DNA of 64,000 nt from CAYRDC01 sp964422925 (GTDB lineage: Bacteria; Bacteroidota; Bacteroidia; Chitinophagales; S012-47). Numbering within the stretch: the first letter of the stretch is position 1; every line of letters starts with the position of its first letter. A program made the position numbers and the translations under genes. Below the pieces are notes generated by a model. It was given only the letters and a program-made list of their open reading frames with translations, was not told the origin of the DNA and ran no database searches. Where the stretch lies: contig CAYRDC010000002.1 of NCBI GenBank assembly GCA_964422925.1, positions 62,001-126,000 of the forward strand, read 5' to 3'. Positions 26,686-36,441 of the stretch are shown here, in pieces.

Positions 26686-29565
26686 TCAATTTACCAGCTC
26701 CGCGAAACTTTCCACGGGGGGGTAGATGCACACTAGGTTCCGGTCGCCATAGGGATTGTTTACCCGGGCCACCGGGGGCCAAAATTTGCGTTCTTTCAGG
26801 TAGGGCTGTGGAAACACAGCCTTTTCGCGGCTGTAGGGAAACGGCCAGTCGCCTGCCAGCATGGTGGCCGTGTGAGGCGCGTTCTTCAGAAGATTATTGG
26901 CTGTGTCCGCCTTTCCTTCTTCCACCTCGCGAATCTCTTCCCTGATGTGTATCATGGCTTCACAAAAACGATCCAGCTCTTCGCGGGATTCGCTTTCGGT
27001 GGGTTCGATCATCAGCGTGTCGTGCACTGGAAAGGAAACAGTCGGGGCGTGAAAGCCATAATCTATCAGGCGCTTGGCGATGTCCACCGCATCGATACCT
27101 GTTTTTTGCTTGATGGGACGGACGTCCACGATTAGTTCATGGGCCACGCGGCCCCGGCTCCCCGTATATAACACCGGGTAATGTCCCTCCAGCTTGGATT
27201 TGATATAGTTGGCGTTCAGGATAGCCACCAGGGAAGCCTGTTTCAGCCCTTCACTGCCCAACAGGCGGATATATGCCCAAGAAACCGGCAGGATGCCCGG
27301 GCTGCCAAAGGGAGCTGCGCTGACCGCACTGATCGCGCGGGAACCTCCGGTTGGTACCAGCGGATGGCCGGGCAGGTAGGGAGCCAGCTTTTCATTCACG
27401 CAGATCGGGCCAACGCCCGGCCCTCCTCCGCCATGCGGTATAGCAAAGGTTTTATGCAAATTCAGGTGGCAAACATCCGCGTGGATCATCACCGGTGAGG
27501 TAAGCCCTGCCTGGGCATTCATATTGGCTCCGTCCATATAAACCAAGCCGCCATAGGTATGCACCGTGTCGCAAATACTGACAATGTCTTCTTCAAATAT
27601 CCCGTGCGTGGAGGGGTAAGTAATCATCAGGGCAGCCAGGCGGTCACTATATTCTTCGGCTTTTTGTTTCAGGTCTGCCAGGTCGGTGTTTCCGCCTTCA
27701 TCGCAGGCCACTACGACTACTTGCATGCCGGCCATCACCGCGCTGGCGGGGTTGGTGCCGTGCGCTGAAGCCGGTATCAGCACCACATTGCGCTGGGGCT
27801 GTCCGTTGTCGTGGTGAAAAGCCCGGATAACCATCAGCCCGGTGAACTCGCCCTGGGCGCCCGCGTTGGGCTGCAGGGAACAGGCGCTGAACCCGGTGAT
27901 GCGGCAGAGGTAATCTTCCAGTTCCCGGATGAGCTGCTGGTAGCCTTCAGCCTGTTCCAACGGGACAAAAGGATGGAGCTTCGCGAACTCCGGCCAGGTA
28001 ACCGGCAGCAACTCCACGGCCGCGTTCAGCTTCATGGTACAGGAACCCAGCGGGGTCATGGCATGAACCAGGGACAGGTCCTTGTTTTCCAGGCGCTTCA
28101 GGAAACGCATCATTTCAGTTTCGGAGTGGTAGCGCTGGAACACTTCTTCCTGCAGGTAATCCGGTTTGCGCAGGAGGGATGCCGACAGGCATTCTTCCCC
28201 GTCAGGCAGTTCTTGAGGAACCTTCTTACCGGCTGCCGGGGCAAAAACGGAAACAATGTCCAGCAAATCCTGTTGCGTCACGGTTTCGTCCAGGGCAATG
28301 ACGGTGGTTTCGTCACCGGGGTAGTGGAAGTTGATTTTCCGCTGTACAGCTTCCCGGTGCACCGCTTCAGTGAGCCGGCCGGTTTTAACCCGGATGGTAT
28401 CGAAATACCTGTTATTCAGTTGGTCAAACCCGAGTTTTTCAAGGCTTTGGCTGAGTGTACAGGCCATGTGGTGAATGTAGCCGGCAATGCGGTAAAGACG
28501 TTCCGGTCCGTGGTAAACCGCATACATGCCCGACACGATGGCCAGCAGGGCCTGGGCGGTGCAGATATTGGAAGTGGCTTTTTCGCGCCTGATGTGCTGT
28601 TCCCGGGTTTGCAGGGCCATGCGCAGGGCCGGACGGTTTTCCGCGTCTACAGATATACCGATGATCCGGCCCGGGGTCAGGCGTTTAAATTCCTCGGTCG
28701 TGGCGAAAAACCCGGCATGGGGGCCTCCATAAAAAAGCGGCACCCCAAACCGCTGGGCGCTGCCAACGGCTATGTCCGCTCCCATTTGCCCCGCGGACCT
28801 GATCAGCAAGGAAGCCATCAGGTCAGTGGCCACCGCGATTTTCAGCCCTTTTTCATGAGCTATCGCGATGACAGCTGTCAGGTCATTCACTTTCCCGTAT
28901 TGGTCCGGGTTCTGCAGAAACAGGCCGAAAGCGGTTTCAGGGAAATCCGGGTTTTGCTTGTCGAATGCCTGCAGGGTAATTCCGGCAGAACCGGCCCGGG
29001 TTTCAAGCACGGCCCGCGTCTGGGGAAAACAGTCCTTGTCAACCAGGAATACCTTTTTATCCTGTTGGCGGCTACGAGCGGCCGCGCGGTACAACATCAG
29101 CATGGCTTCGGCAGCTGCCGTGGCTTCGTCCAGCAAACTGGCATTGGCAAGCGGCAGGCCGGTAAGTTCAGATATTACAGTCTGGTAAATAAGCAATGCT
29201 TCCAGTCGGCCCTGTGAAATTTCAGCTTGGTACGGGGTGTATTGCGTGTACCAGCCGGGGTTTTCGAGGATGTTGCGCTGGATTACGGGCGGGGTGATGG
29301 TGCCGTAATAGCCCAGCCCGATATAGGAACGGTACAGCTTATTCCGGGAAGCGATTTGCCGTAACGCCTCCAGCAGTTGCATTTCGCTGGCCGGCTCCGG
29401 TAAATCGGGCAATGTATTCAAGCGGATGGCTCCGGGGATGGTTTGCCCGGCCAGTTCTTCCAGCGAGGAAACACCCAACGCTTCCAGCATGGCCGGCAGA
29501 TCGCCCGGACGAGGCCCGATATGCCTTTCAAGGAACCGGTCAGGATACAGCATAGCCTTTTTCAT
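26686..29565 (-). CDS. gcvP: glycine dehydrogenase (aminomethyl-transferring), P-protein
   Basis: A 959-residue fused P-protein (both halves in one chain) of the glycine cleavage system. It decarboxylates glycine using PLP and passes the aminomethyl group to H-protein. The N-terminal half starts 'FLERHIGPRPGDLPAML'; the PLP lysine lies in 'HLNLHKTFAIPHGGGGPG' in the C-terminal half, with 'MDGANMNAQAGL' before it. The glycine-rich loop is intact. The T, H and L genes are not in this window. Confidence 0.97.
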   Translation of the reverse strand: MKKAMLYPDRFLERHIGPRPGDLPAMLEALGVSSLEELAGQTIPGAIRLNTLPDLPEPASEMQLLEALRQIASRNKLYRSYIGLGYYGTITPPVIQRNILENPGWYTQYTPYQAEISQGRLEALLIYQTVISELTGLPLANASLLDEATAAAEAMLMLYRAAARSRQQDKKVFLVDKDCFPQTRAVLETRAGSAGITLQAFDKQNPDFPETAFGLFLQNPDQYGKVNDLTAVIAIAHEKGLKIAVATDLMASLLIRSAGQMGADIAVGSAQRFGVPLFYGGPHAGFFATTEEFKRLTPGRIIGISVDAENRPALRMALQTREQHIRREKATSNICTAQALLAIVSGMYAVYHGPERLYRIAGYIHHMACTLSQSLEKLGFDQLNNRYFDTIRVKTGRLTEAVHREAVQRKINFHYPGDETTVIALDETVTQQDLLDIVSVFAPAAGKKVPQELPDGEECLSASLLRKPDYLQEEVFQRYHSETEMMRFLKRLENKDLSLVHAMTPLGSCTMKLNAAVELLPVTWPEFAKLHPFVPLEQAEGYQQLIRELEDYLCRITGFSACSLQPNAGAQGEFTGLMVIRAFHHDNGQPQRNVVLIPASAHGTNPASAVMAGMQVVVVACDEGGNTDLADLKQKAEEYSDRLAALMITYPSTHGIFEEDIVSICDTVHTYGGLVYMDGANMNAQAGLTSPVMIHADVCHLNLHKTFAIPHGGGGPGVGPICVNEKLAPYLPGHPLVPTGGSRAISAVSAAPFGSPGILPVSWAYIRLLGSEGLKQASLVAILNANYIKSKLEGHYPVLYTGSRGRVAHELIVDVRPIKQKTGIDAVDIAKRLIDYGFHAPTVSFPVHDTLMIEPTESESREELDRFCEAMIHIREEIREVEEGKADTANNLLKNAPHTATMLAGDWPFPYSREKAVFPQPYLKERKFWPPVARVNNPYGDRNLVCIYPPVESFAELVN

Positions 29566-29597
29566 TAGGATAATGTTTTATAGGTTTATTCAGGAAG

Positions 29598-29605
29598 CAA
29601 AAGTA
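29598..29605 (-). promoter_or_regulatory. -7 element for gcvP
   Basis: TACTTTTG on the minus strand, exact consensus, 32 bases before the gcvP ATG. Confidence 0.5.
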
Positions 29606-29723
29606 CAGCAACCGCACTGAAACTCCGCACGCAAAAGTCAACTATTGGTACGAAAATCTGTTAGCAATTCCCAGGAATACGTTTTGAAAATTTTACTATC
29701 TTTATTATGTTCAAACCCCAACG

Positions 29724-31127
29724 ATGATGTTCAGAAGATTTTTTGCAGCCGTTGCTTTGCTGTCGGCATCGCTAAACAGTTTCCCGTCACACATTGTTGG
29801 CGGAGAAATTACATACCAGTGGATCGGAGGCAAGGAATACGTGGTTTCGGTGGTATTGTACCGCGATTGCATGGGCGTGGCAGGACCCAGTGCAGAGATT
29901 GTCGGGATCGGCTCCAGTTCCTGCGGAATTTTTTTCTCCGGTACCCTCCCGCTGGTTCACGTTGAGGAAATATCACTGGTATGCCCGGGGTTGCAGACTA
30001 CCTGCCAGTCGGGCTCCTACATAGGCATTCAGGCCCTGCTGTATAGCGACACAGTGACCATTCCCGCTGCCTGCCCCGACTGGGTTTTCAGCACGAGCAC
30101 CTGTTGCCGTACCCCGCTCATCACCAACCTGTCGGATCCAGGTGCAGAATCGATTTATATAACAAGCCACCTGAACAATACCCTCGGGCCTAACAGCAGC
30201 CCTGTATTCAGCAACTGGGCTTTCCCGGTAATGTATGCCAACAACCAGGTGGTTCTGGATTTCCATGCCTGGGACCGGGACGGTGATTCCCTGGTGTATG
30301 CATTGGTACCGGCCATGGACGGGCCGAGTACCCCGGTCGACTACTCCACCGGTTTCAGCGCAACCTATCCGTTCACCACCAGTTCGGGGCAGGTGTACCT
30401 CGAGCCCATGACCGGGGTGATCCAGGACTCAGTGATTGGCCTGCAGGTGCCGGTAATATGCATTGGGGTAACCGAGTATCGCAACGGGCAGCTGGTCGGT
30501 TCAATAAAACGCGACCTGACCTTCTTTTTCATACAGGGTTCCAATACTTTCCCGGACATCAGCGGCATCGACAGCCTGTCGGTGTATTCGGTGGACGCTC
30601 ACCCGGGCGATACGGTGGATTTCCTGGTGTACGGTTTCGACCCCGACAGCGGGCAAAGCCTGCTGATGTATTACGACACCGTGGTGCAGTCGGCCTATTT
30701 CATGATAAGCTACAATCCCCTGCTGGTAGGACATTTCCACTGGGAGATCGACCCCGGCATACTGCCGGGCAATTACCTGCTGCCGGTGATGATACAGGAT
30801 GACGCCTGCCCGTACAGTGCCGCACGCATCCGGAATTACCAGATACGGGTGCTGCCCACTGTATCCGTTGGCGTTGAGCCGCGTGTGCCGGTTCCGGAAG
30901 TGAAAGTATTTCCCCAGCCGGCCGCGGATGTGGTGCACTGGCGTTTCAGTCGCCCGGTGCAGGGCGAACTGCTGATTTATGACCTGCGGGGCCGCCTGGC
31001 AGGCAGCCTGCCTGTATCGGGTTCAAACCGGATTACCTGGCATGGGAACCAGATTGCCCCGGGCATCTACCTGTGGAAATTCCGGGGCATGGATTTCAGC
31101 CAGCAGGGTACCCTGGTTATTCAGTGA
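29724..31127 (+). CDS. secreted protein with T9SS type A sorting domain
   Basis: A 467-residue protein with a signal peptide (MMFRRFFAAVALLSASLNSF) followed by 'SHIVGGEITYQWIGGKEY' and 'VVLYRDCMG', the opening of a large Bacteroidota surface-protein family. About six conserved cysteines (for example 'CPGLQTTCQSG', 'STCCRT') suggest disulfides. Immunoglobulin-like beta patterns fill the middle. The last 80 residues ('VEVKVFPQPAADVVHW'-like to 'GTLVIQ') form a T9SS sorting domain. Likely displayed on or released from the cell surface; role unknown. Two adjacent ATGs (29724, 29727) cannot be told apart. Confidence 0.85.
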   Translation: MMFRRFFAAVALLSASLNSFPSHIVGGEITYQWIGGKEYVVSVVLYRDCMGVAGPSAEIVGIGSSSCGIFFSGTLPLVHVEEISLVCPGLQTTCQSGSYIGIQALLYSDTVTIPAACPDWVFSTSTCCRTPLITNLSDPGAESIYITSHLNNTLGPNSSPVFSNWAFPVMYANNQVVLDFHAWDRDGDSLVYALVPAMDGPSTPVDYSTGFSATYPFTTSSGQVYLEPMTGVIQDSVIGLQVPVICIGVTEYRNGQLVGSIKRDLTFFFIQGSNTFPDISGIDSLSVYSVDAHPGDTVDFLVYGFDPDSGQSLLMYYDTVVQSAYFMISYNPLLVGHFHWEIDPGILPGNYLLPVMIQDDACPYSAARIRNYQIRVLPTVSVGVEPRVPVPEVKVFPQPAADVVHWRFSRPVQGELLIYDLRGRLAGSLPVSGSNRITWHGNQIAPGIYLWKFRGMDFSQQGTLVIQ

Positions 31128-32548
31128 GCATTCTTTATTTCCTCAAGCCGCGACAGCAGCCAGGTGGAATTGGGTACATGGCGGCTGGCCCGTACCTCCG
31201 CTTCCAATGCGGTAGGGTCGCCACGGTGGCGGAAACGCAACCTGACCAGCCTCCGCGCCAGGTTCAGAAAATTGGTATAACTCTTTAACTGGTATTTTGA
31301 AATGAGCCTGTTCCGCTTCAGGTAGATGTAAAACGCGTCAATCAGCGATTGCAGGGGCTCTGTTTCCTGCAGCTCATAATAGGTTTTCAGCAGCAGCGAT
31401 TTGGAATCGAGGTGGTAATACACATCCGTGAACTCCACGTTGCGCAGCAGCTCCAGGGTCTGCCCGTACTCGCCCCGGTAGTAATGGTACAGCGCCAGGT
31501 TGTAGGTGTAGGCGTTGTCGCGGTCGGCCGGGGGCAGCTTCTCCCGGTACTCGCGGATGAACCGGCCCACCCACTCGTAATCCTTCAGCCGCAAACCCAC
31601 CGCTACGATGTTTTTGTAATCCCACTGCGACAGATAGCCGTCTTCCAGGATGAGCCCAGTTACGAGCAGTTTGCGGTAGAGGCTGAATATCTCCTGCAGG
31701 TATTGCCGGTTGCCCTGGTTGATTTTCTTGGTGCAGTAGTTCCGGGCATATACATACATTTCGTTCAGCAACTCAGGCGGCAGGTTTTGCTCATACCTTT
31801 CCAGGCATTCGATCAGATCGCGGTAATGGCTTTCTTCCTGGTCTTCCAGCAAGGTAAGGATGATTTTATGGTAGAGCGATATGGCCGGGATGTCGTCCTG
31901 CGGGTTTTGCGCCAGGTAATCCAGGATTTCGTTCAGCAACAGCGGTTTGGATTCACCGGCCAGCAAGTTGGTCAGGTTAATCAGCTCCGCGGAATAGCGA
32001 AGCTTGTTGATGATGTAAAATATATCCAGATAACGGTGGACGGATTGCAGGTTTTTTTCCAGGGTGATATCCCGTTTCTGAGGAGTGAAATTAAACAGGT
32101 CGAGCTGATGGAGGAATTGGTAGTAATAATACCGGTCGTCTTCGTAGGGATAGTTTACCAGCCATTTGTCTTCCGCTTTCAGGTGGCGGCTGCTCTGGTC
32201 TTCCAGTTTGTAACCGGCCAGGGCCCCGAGCAGAAGGTGTTCTTTCAGCACAGGCTGCCTTTTCAGGGCTTCCCATGCCAGGAAATCTTCCATCAGGGAA
32301 GTCAGGTCGCTCATCAGGTAGCGCAGCGACTGCTCGTTGTAAGGGCGGTTCCCGAAAATTTTTTCATGCAAAACATGACGGTCTACCGCCTCCGCGCGGA
32401 ACCTGGGATAAGCAGCGGCCAACAGCCTGAACAGTTCAGTGACACGGGGGTTTTTGTTGTAAAAAGGGGAATACACAAAATCCCGGAAGTGGTTTAGCTC
32501 CACTTTGCTCAGTTGCCCGAGCATTTTGACCAGTTTGCTGTTTTTCAT
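31121..32548 (-). CDS. helical-repeat (TPR-like) protein of unknown function
   Basis: A 475-residue, wholly alpha-helical cytoplasmic protein with no signal peptide. Repeated helix pairs such as 'LVNYPYEDDRYYYYQFLH' and 'AYTYNLALYHYYRGEYGQTL' resemble tetratricopeptide repeats. The start 'KLVKMLGQLSKVELNHFRDF' is characteristic of a conserved Bacteroidota family without assigned function. Its 3' end overlaps the convergent T9SS gene by 7 bases. Confidence 0.75.
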   Translation of the reverse strand: MKNSKLVKMLGQLSKVELNHFRDFVYSPFYNKNPRVTELFRLLAAAYPRFRAEAVDRHVLHEKIFGNRPYNEQSLRYLMSDLTSLMEDFLAWEALKRQPVLKEHLLLGALAGYKLEDQSSRHLKAEDKWLVNYPYEDDRYYYYQFLHQLDLFNFTPQKRDITLEKNLQSVHRYLDIFYIINKLRYSAELINLTNLLAGESKPLLLNEILDYLAQNPQDDIPAISLYHKIILTLLEDQEESHYRDLIECLERYEQNLPPELLNEMYVYARNYCTKKINQGNRQYLQEIFSLYRKLLVTGLILEDGYLSQWDYKNIVAVGLRLKDYEWVGRFIREYREKLPPADRDNAYTYNLALYHYYRGEYGQTLELLRNVEFTDVYYHLDSKSLLLKTYYELQETEPLQSLIDAFYIYLKRNRLISKYQLKSYTNFLNLARRLVRLRFRHRGDPTALEAEVRASRHVPNSTWLLSRLEEIKNAH

Positions 32549-32814
32549 AACCGGGAATTATCAACCGAAGGTAAAAATTTGATAAAAAACAACACGATAG
32601 CCAAACCGGTTTATAGACTGCCTTTTAAGCTTAAACAACAGAAATTCAGCCGGATAAAAAAAGTACTGTTTGGCAGTTGTGTAAAATAATTGTCTGTTTC
32701 AGGCGATAGCCTGTGGAAAAACCCGATAATATTGGTAAAAAATTACTAACTTTAAGTTTGATAAGACCCGGTATTTAATTAGACGAACCAGATTCTTTAT
32801 TGAATTTTCAGCGT

Positions 32815-33348
32815 ATGCGCACTTTGTACAGCACCCTATTGATTCTTTTTTTAACGGCTGGATTGTATGCCCAGCAAAGCGTACTGGATCCGAATGGCAA
32901 CGGGGGCCCGGACCGGCCGGTAATTGATAATATCTCAGCCGTAACCATTGGCCCTGAGTTGCTGGATAATAAGGATGTTTTACATGCCGTACAACCTGAC
33001 CGGGACTATGGGAACGGCCAAAACGGCAACCAGGCGGACAACCCGGATGCCAACCAAATGGGTGGAAACCTCTATGGCGGTTCCAACGACCCGGTTTTTG
33101 AAAATATCCGCCAAAACCTCCGCATCTATCCCAACCCGGCAGTGAATTACCTGGTGGTTGACCTGGGCGGTGAAGCTGAAGTGGAAGTAAGCCTGGTCAA
33201 TATCATTGGCCGTAGGGTTTACTACCGCAACCTGACCATCGATAAACTAACCATCGATTTGTCTTCCATCCCGGCAGGCGCTTATTTCCTGACCATCCGA
33301 AGGGGAGATAACATTATGGCCAGGAGAGTGGAGATTTCCAGCAAATAA
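32815..33348 (+). CDS. short T9SS-sorted secreted protein
   Basis: A 177-residue protein: signal peptide (MRTLYSTLLILFLTAGLYAQ), a low-complexity Asn/Gly/Asp-rich middle of about 75 residues, and a complete T9SS type A sorting domain ('NLRIYPNPAVNYLVVDLG' to 'IMARRVEIS'). Almost nothing lies between leader and tail, so the mature protein is little more than a sorting module. The ATG at 32815 is preferred over a TTG 15 bases upstream. A terminator follows. Confidence 0.82.
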   Translation: MRTLYSTLLILFLTAGLYAQQSVLDPNGNGGPDRPVIDNISAVTIGPELLDNKDVLHAVQPDRDYGNGQNGNQADNPDANQMGGNLYGGSNDPVFENIRQNLRIYPNPAVNYLVVDLGGEAEVEVSLVNIIGRRVYYRNLTIDKLTIDLSSIPAGAYFLTIRRGDNIMARRVEISSK

Positions 33349-33371
33349 CTTTAATGGGTGAACCCATTCGC

Positions 33372-33396
33372 AAGGCTGTCCCCGGGCAGCCTTTTT
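33372..33396 (+). terminator. terminator after the short T9SS protein
   Basis: A 7-bp stem AAGGCTG / CAGCCTT with an 8-base loop, ending in five Ts, 23 bases after the stop codon. Confidence 0.75.
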
Positions 33397-33600
33397 AATT
33401 TCTGAGCGATAAAGTCATTTTATTGTCAGTAAATGAAAATTTTGACATTCTAATGATAATCAGCTATCTATGATGCTTCAGTATCTCAAGTGATAGTGCT
33501 TATCATCGCAAAAACTATCCGATAAGCGTTAAAAAATGTAATTGTCTGTCTGTAATGGAAGGGATAATTTCATGGAAGTTGAAGGCAAAATTCATTTCTC

Positions 33601-33822
33601 ATGAAAAATGTCATCCCTCGAATAGTTTTGCCGGCTTTTATTGTGATCCAGTTGGGGAGCCAGGTCCTGATTTCAAAAGTTTTTGAAAAACCGATCAGAC
33701 CTGTTCCACAAACCAGGTTACAGGAAGCTTCGGTTTCCAGCGAACCATGGAAACTGGTCCCGGACGAGTCTGATCAGCGTATGACGAAAGCCCTGACCCG
33801 CTTTGCCGTTAAGCTTCCTTAA
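33601..33822 (+). CDS. hypothetical 73-residue protein
   Basis: A short frame starting with ATG and a hydrophobic N-terminus (IPRIVLPAFIVIQLGSQVL) that may be a membrane anchor or uncleaved signal, followed by a polar, Pro/Glu-rich tail. It lies alone between a terminator and the next gene. No family is recognised, and no clear promoter element was seen, so it could be spurious. The 250 bases before it hold no other frame worth calling. Confidence 0.4.
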   Translation: MKNVIPRIVLPAFIVIQLGSQVLISKVFEKPIRPVPQTRLQEASVSSEPWKLVPDESDQRMTKALTRFAVKLP

Positions 33823-33886
33823 ATAAGATTCCGGCCATTCGTTCGTTATTGTCCCTGTACGGGCAAAATGCTTTTCTTTGCCCTAA

Positions 33887-34519
33887 ATGACTTATTTGAA
33901 GAGATCACTACTCATCGTATTTCTTGGCTTTGGTCTGAGCTGGAATGGAATGGCGCAGGAAGATACGCTGATCCAGGTAACGGGATTGGTGCTGACCAGC
34001 GACAGCCTGCGGGCCGTGCCATTTACCCATGTCTATGTGAAAGGAAGCGGGAGAGGGGTAGTTGCCAATTATAAAGGGTTTTTCAGTATGGTGGTAACCC
34101 ATGGAGATACGCTGGTGTTCTCAAGTGTTGGATTTAAAAAAGCAGAATTTACGGTGCCACACAACCTTGATAAGCCCAGATACAGCCTGATTCAATTGCT
34201 GACACGCGATACTATCTACCTGGATGAAACGGTCATTTATCCCTGGCCCACCCCGGGTGATTTCAAGCGGGCCTTCCTCACCCTCGACATTCCCGATGAC
34301 GACCTCGAAAGAGCCAAAAAGAACCTGGACCAGAGCCTGATGAATGAGCTGGCCAGCCAGATGCCGGCCGATGCCAATGAAACAGTAGATTATTACCAGC
34401 GGCAGGAAGCCGACCGGTATTATTACTATGGTCAGCAGCCTCCTATGAATATTTTCAGCCCGCTTGCCTGGGCAGACTTCGTAAAAGCTTGGAAAAGAGG
34501 AGATTTTAGAAGAAAGTGA
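33887..34519 (+). CDS. secreted carboxypeptidase-regulatory-like domain protein
   Basis: A 210-residue protein with a signal peptide (MTYLKRSLLIVFLGFGLSWNGMAQ) and a CarboxypepD_reg-like beta-sandwich: 'VTGLVLTSDSLRAVPFTHVY', 'GVVANYKGFFSMVVTHGDTL', 'FSSVGFKKAEF'. The remaining 90 residues are helical and end in a basic, tyrosine-rich tail. Such one-domain proteins are common in Bacteroidota envelopes; role unknown. Its stop abuts that of def on the other strand. Confidence 0.8.
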   Translation: MTYLKRSLLIVFLGFGLSWNGMAQEDTLIQVTGLVLTSDSLRAVPFTHVYVKGSGRGVVANYKGFFSMVVTHGDTLVFSSVGFKKAEFTVPHNLDKPRYSLIQLLTRDTIYLDETVIYPWPTPGDFKRAFLTLDIPDDDLERAKKNLDQSLMNELASQMPADANETVDYYQRQEADRYYYYGQQPPMNIFSPLAWADFVKAWKRGDFRRK

Positions 34520-35098
34520 TTACTTTACCCGTGCAGCCTGCGGGAAACGCATTTTATAGGGTATTTTCAGCTCGCCCCGGCTGATTTGTTGCAGCCGTTT
34601 GCGCAACAATCGCTTTTTCAGGGGCTTCAGGCGGTCGGTGAACAGGATGCCTTCGGTATGGTCATATTCATGCTGGATCACCCGGGCGGTTATCCCGTCA
34701 AAATCCCGGACATGCTCCCGGAAATCACGGTCCAGATAACGGATCCGGATTTTTTCCTTACGGATTACATCTTCGCGGATAAAGGGAATGCTCAGGCACC
34801 CTTCTTCCATGGCCCACGGCTTTCCGGATTCTTCTTCGATGCAGGCGTTGATAAACACTTCTTTCAGGTTTTCCACCCCATTGTTATCTGTATCTTCCTC
34901 CGTGGCCTGGGCAATGTCTATGATAAACAGGCGGATGGTTTTATCAACCTGTGGCGCTGCCAGGCCTATGCCGTTAGCGCTGTACATGGTTTCAAACATA
35001 TTGTCAATCAGCTCCTGCAGGCCGGGGTAGTCCGGTGCGATCTCTTTGCATTTTTCCCGGAGCACCGGGTCGCCATATGCTACGATGGGTAAAATCAT
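34520..35098 (-). CDS. def: peptide deformylase
   Basis: A 192-residue metalloenzyme removing formyl groups from nascent proteins. The three motifs are intact: 'GIGLAAPQ', 'EEGCLSIP' (cysteine metal ligand) and 'QHEYDHTEG' (two histidine ligands and catalytic glutamate). Length is typical. Its ATG overlaps the ruvX stop by 4 bases, so the two are coupled. Confidence 0.97.
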   Translation of the reverse strand: MILPIVAYGDPVLREKCKEIAPDYPGLQELIDNMFETMYSANGIGLAAPQVDKTIRLFIIDIAQATEEDTDNNGVENLKEVFINACIEEESGKPWAMEEGCLSIPFIREDVIRKEKIRIRYLDRDFREHVRDFDGITARVIQHEYDHTEGILFTDRLKPLKKRLLRKRLQQISRGELKIPYKMRFPQAARVK

Positions 35099-35511
35099 AT
35101 TCTTTTCTGGTCTAAATAGGTTTTAAGGATCAGGGAAGCGCTGATCTGATCGAGGTTTTCTTTTTTCTGCCTGTCTTTTTTCTTGTACCCGGCCTGTACC
35201 ATTGCGCGCGCGGCTATTTTGGACGTAAACCGTTCATCCACCCAGTGCAAAGCAATGCCCGGGAAGGCTTCCTGCAATTTCCGGGCAAAGTTTCTGGCCG
35301 CCTGGGCTGATTCAGCGGGGGTATTGTCCAGATTTCTCGGATCGCCCATTACAAAACATCCAATCGGTTCACTTAGTGCGAATTCCTTCAAAAAAAGGAT
35401 TACCTCCCCGGGGGGCAGGGTGCACCATGGCATGGCCAGTATTTCCAGCGGATCGGTCCGGGCCAAACCAACTCTTTTTGTTCCGTAATCAATACCAATT
35501 ATCCTGGCCAT
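35095..35511 (-). CDS. ruvX: Holliday junction resolvase-like protein RuvX (YqgF)
   Basis: A 138-residue RNase H-fold protein. 'IIGIDYGTKRVGLA' holds the first catalytic aspartate, 'VMGDPRNLDNTPA' the second region and 'VDERFTSKIA' the third acidic cluster. The family is linked to pre-16S rRNA 5'-end maturation and to recombination. The ATG at 35511 is preferred to the one at 35523, as the fold begins at once with the first strand. Coupled to def by a 4-base overlap. Confidence 0.92.
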   Translation of the reverse strand: MARIIGIDYGTKRVGLARTDPLEILAMPWCTLPPGEVILFLKEFALSEPIGCFVMGDPRNLDNTPAESAQAARNFARKLQEAFPGIALHWVDERFTSKIAARAMVQAGYKKKDRQKKENLDQISASLILKTYLDQKRI

Positions 35512-35542
35512 ACGCGGGGACAAAGTTAACCATATTTACCGA

Positions 35543-36397
35543 TTAAGCTGAAAACCAGGTGGCCGCGATAAAAAACACGGCATACATCACCGATGCCACG
35601 CCATTGGTAGTGAAAAAGGCAAGATTCACCCGGCTCAGGTCATTGGGTTTCACCAGGGTATGCTGGTAAACTAAAAGGGCCAGAAATAGGGAAGTCCCTA
35701 TCCAGTACAGCCAGTGAAACCCTCCCAGCCAGCCAATAGCCAGCAGGGCCAGGCCCGAAACCATGTGAACCAGCGAGGAAATGGCAAGAGCTTTTTTCCG
35801 GCCCGCGCGGGCCGGGATGGAATGCAGGCCTTTTTCCCGGTCGAAGGTGTCGTCCTGCAGGGCGTAAATTATATCGAACCCGCTGACCCATCCGAGTACC
35901 GCCAGCGAAAGCAGCACCGGCAGGTAGTGAAACCGCCCGCTAACGGCCAGGTAAGCCCCCACCGGAGCCAGCGAGAGGCCCAGCCCCAGGATGAAATGAC
36001 TCAAAGCCGTGAAGCGCTTGGTGTAACTGTATAGCAGGATTACGGCCAGCGCCACGGGCGACAGATAAAAGCAAAGCGGGTTGATGAACCAGGTGCAGGC
36101 AATGAACAGCGCGCTGTTTATGAAGACAAACACGGCAGCCGCCCGGGTTGAAACCAACCCGCGCGGGATTTCACGCTGCGCGGTCCGTGGATTGAGCCGG
36201 TCGTATTTCCGGTCGGCCAGGCGGTTGAAGGCCATGGCCGCGTTGCGGGCGAACACCATGCAAAGCACCACGAGCAGCAGGATCATTGCATCGAATCCGT
36301 AATGATGGCGCCACACGGCCATGAAATACCCGGCCAGGGCAAAAGGCAGGGCAAATATGGTGTGGGCGAATTTGACCAGCGACAGATAATGTTTCAT
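35543..36397 (-). CDS. UbiA family polyprenyltransferase (MqnP-like)
   Basis: A 284-residue membrane prenyltransferase with about eight helices. The two aspartate-rich prenyl-diphosphate-binding motifs are 'NRLADRKYDRLNPRTAQRE' and 'DDTFDREKGLHSIP'. This subgroup, with the 'NPRTAQREIPRG' signature, corresponds to the enzyme often named 4-hydroxybenzoate prenyltransferase but which in Bacteroidota is most likely MqnP of the futalosine menaquinone route; the choice is inferred. The long upstream frame to 36703 is not real: homologues begin at the ATG at 36397 (MKHYLSLVKFAH). It follows a lipoprotein gene and precedes ruvX-def. Confidence 0.88.
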   Translation of the reverse strand: MKHYLSLVKFAHTIFALPFALAGYFMAVWRHHYGFDAMILLLVVLCMVFARNAAMAFNRLADRKYDRLNPRTAQREIPRGLVSTRAAAVFVFINSALFIACTWFINPLCFYLSPVALAVILLYSYTKRFTALSHFILGLGLSLAPVGAYLAVSGRFHYLPVLLSLAVLGWVSGFDIIYALQDDTFDREKGLHSIPARAGRKKALAISSLVHMVSGLALLAIGWLGGFHWLYWIGTSLFLALLVYQHTLVKPNDLSRVNLAFFTTNGVASVMYAVFFIAATWFSA

Positions 36398-36441
36398 GCG
36401 CCTGCAAAGGTATTCAAACCCGGCCATTCCCGGATGCGGGT

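Noticed and set aside
27811..29217. Plus-strand open frame of 468 codons
   Set aside because: It lies fully antisense to gcvP, whose motifs are unmistakable; the translated plus frame has no signal, fold or family resemblance.
31349..32497. Plus-strand open frame of 382 codons rich in Gln and Val
   Set aside because: Antisense to the helical-repeat protein; composition is a mirror of the coding strand.
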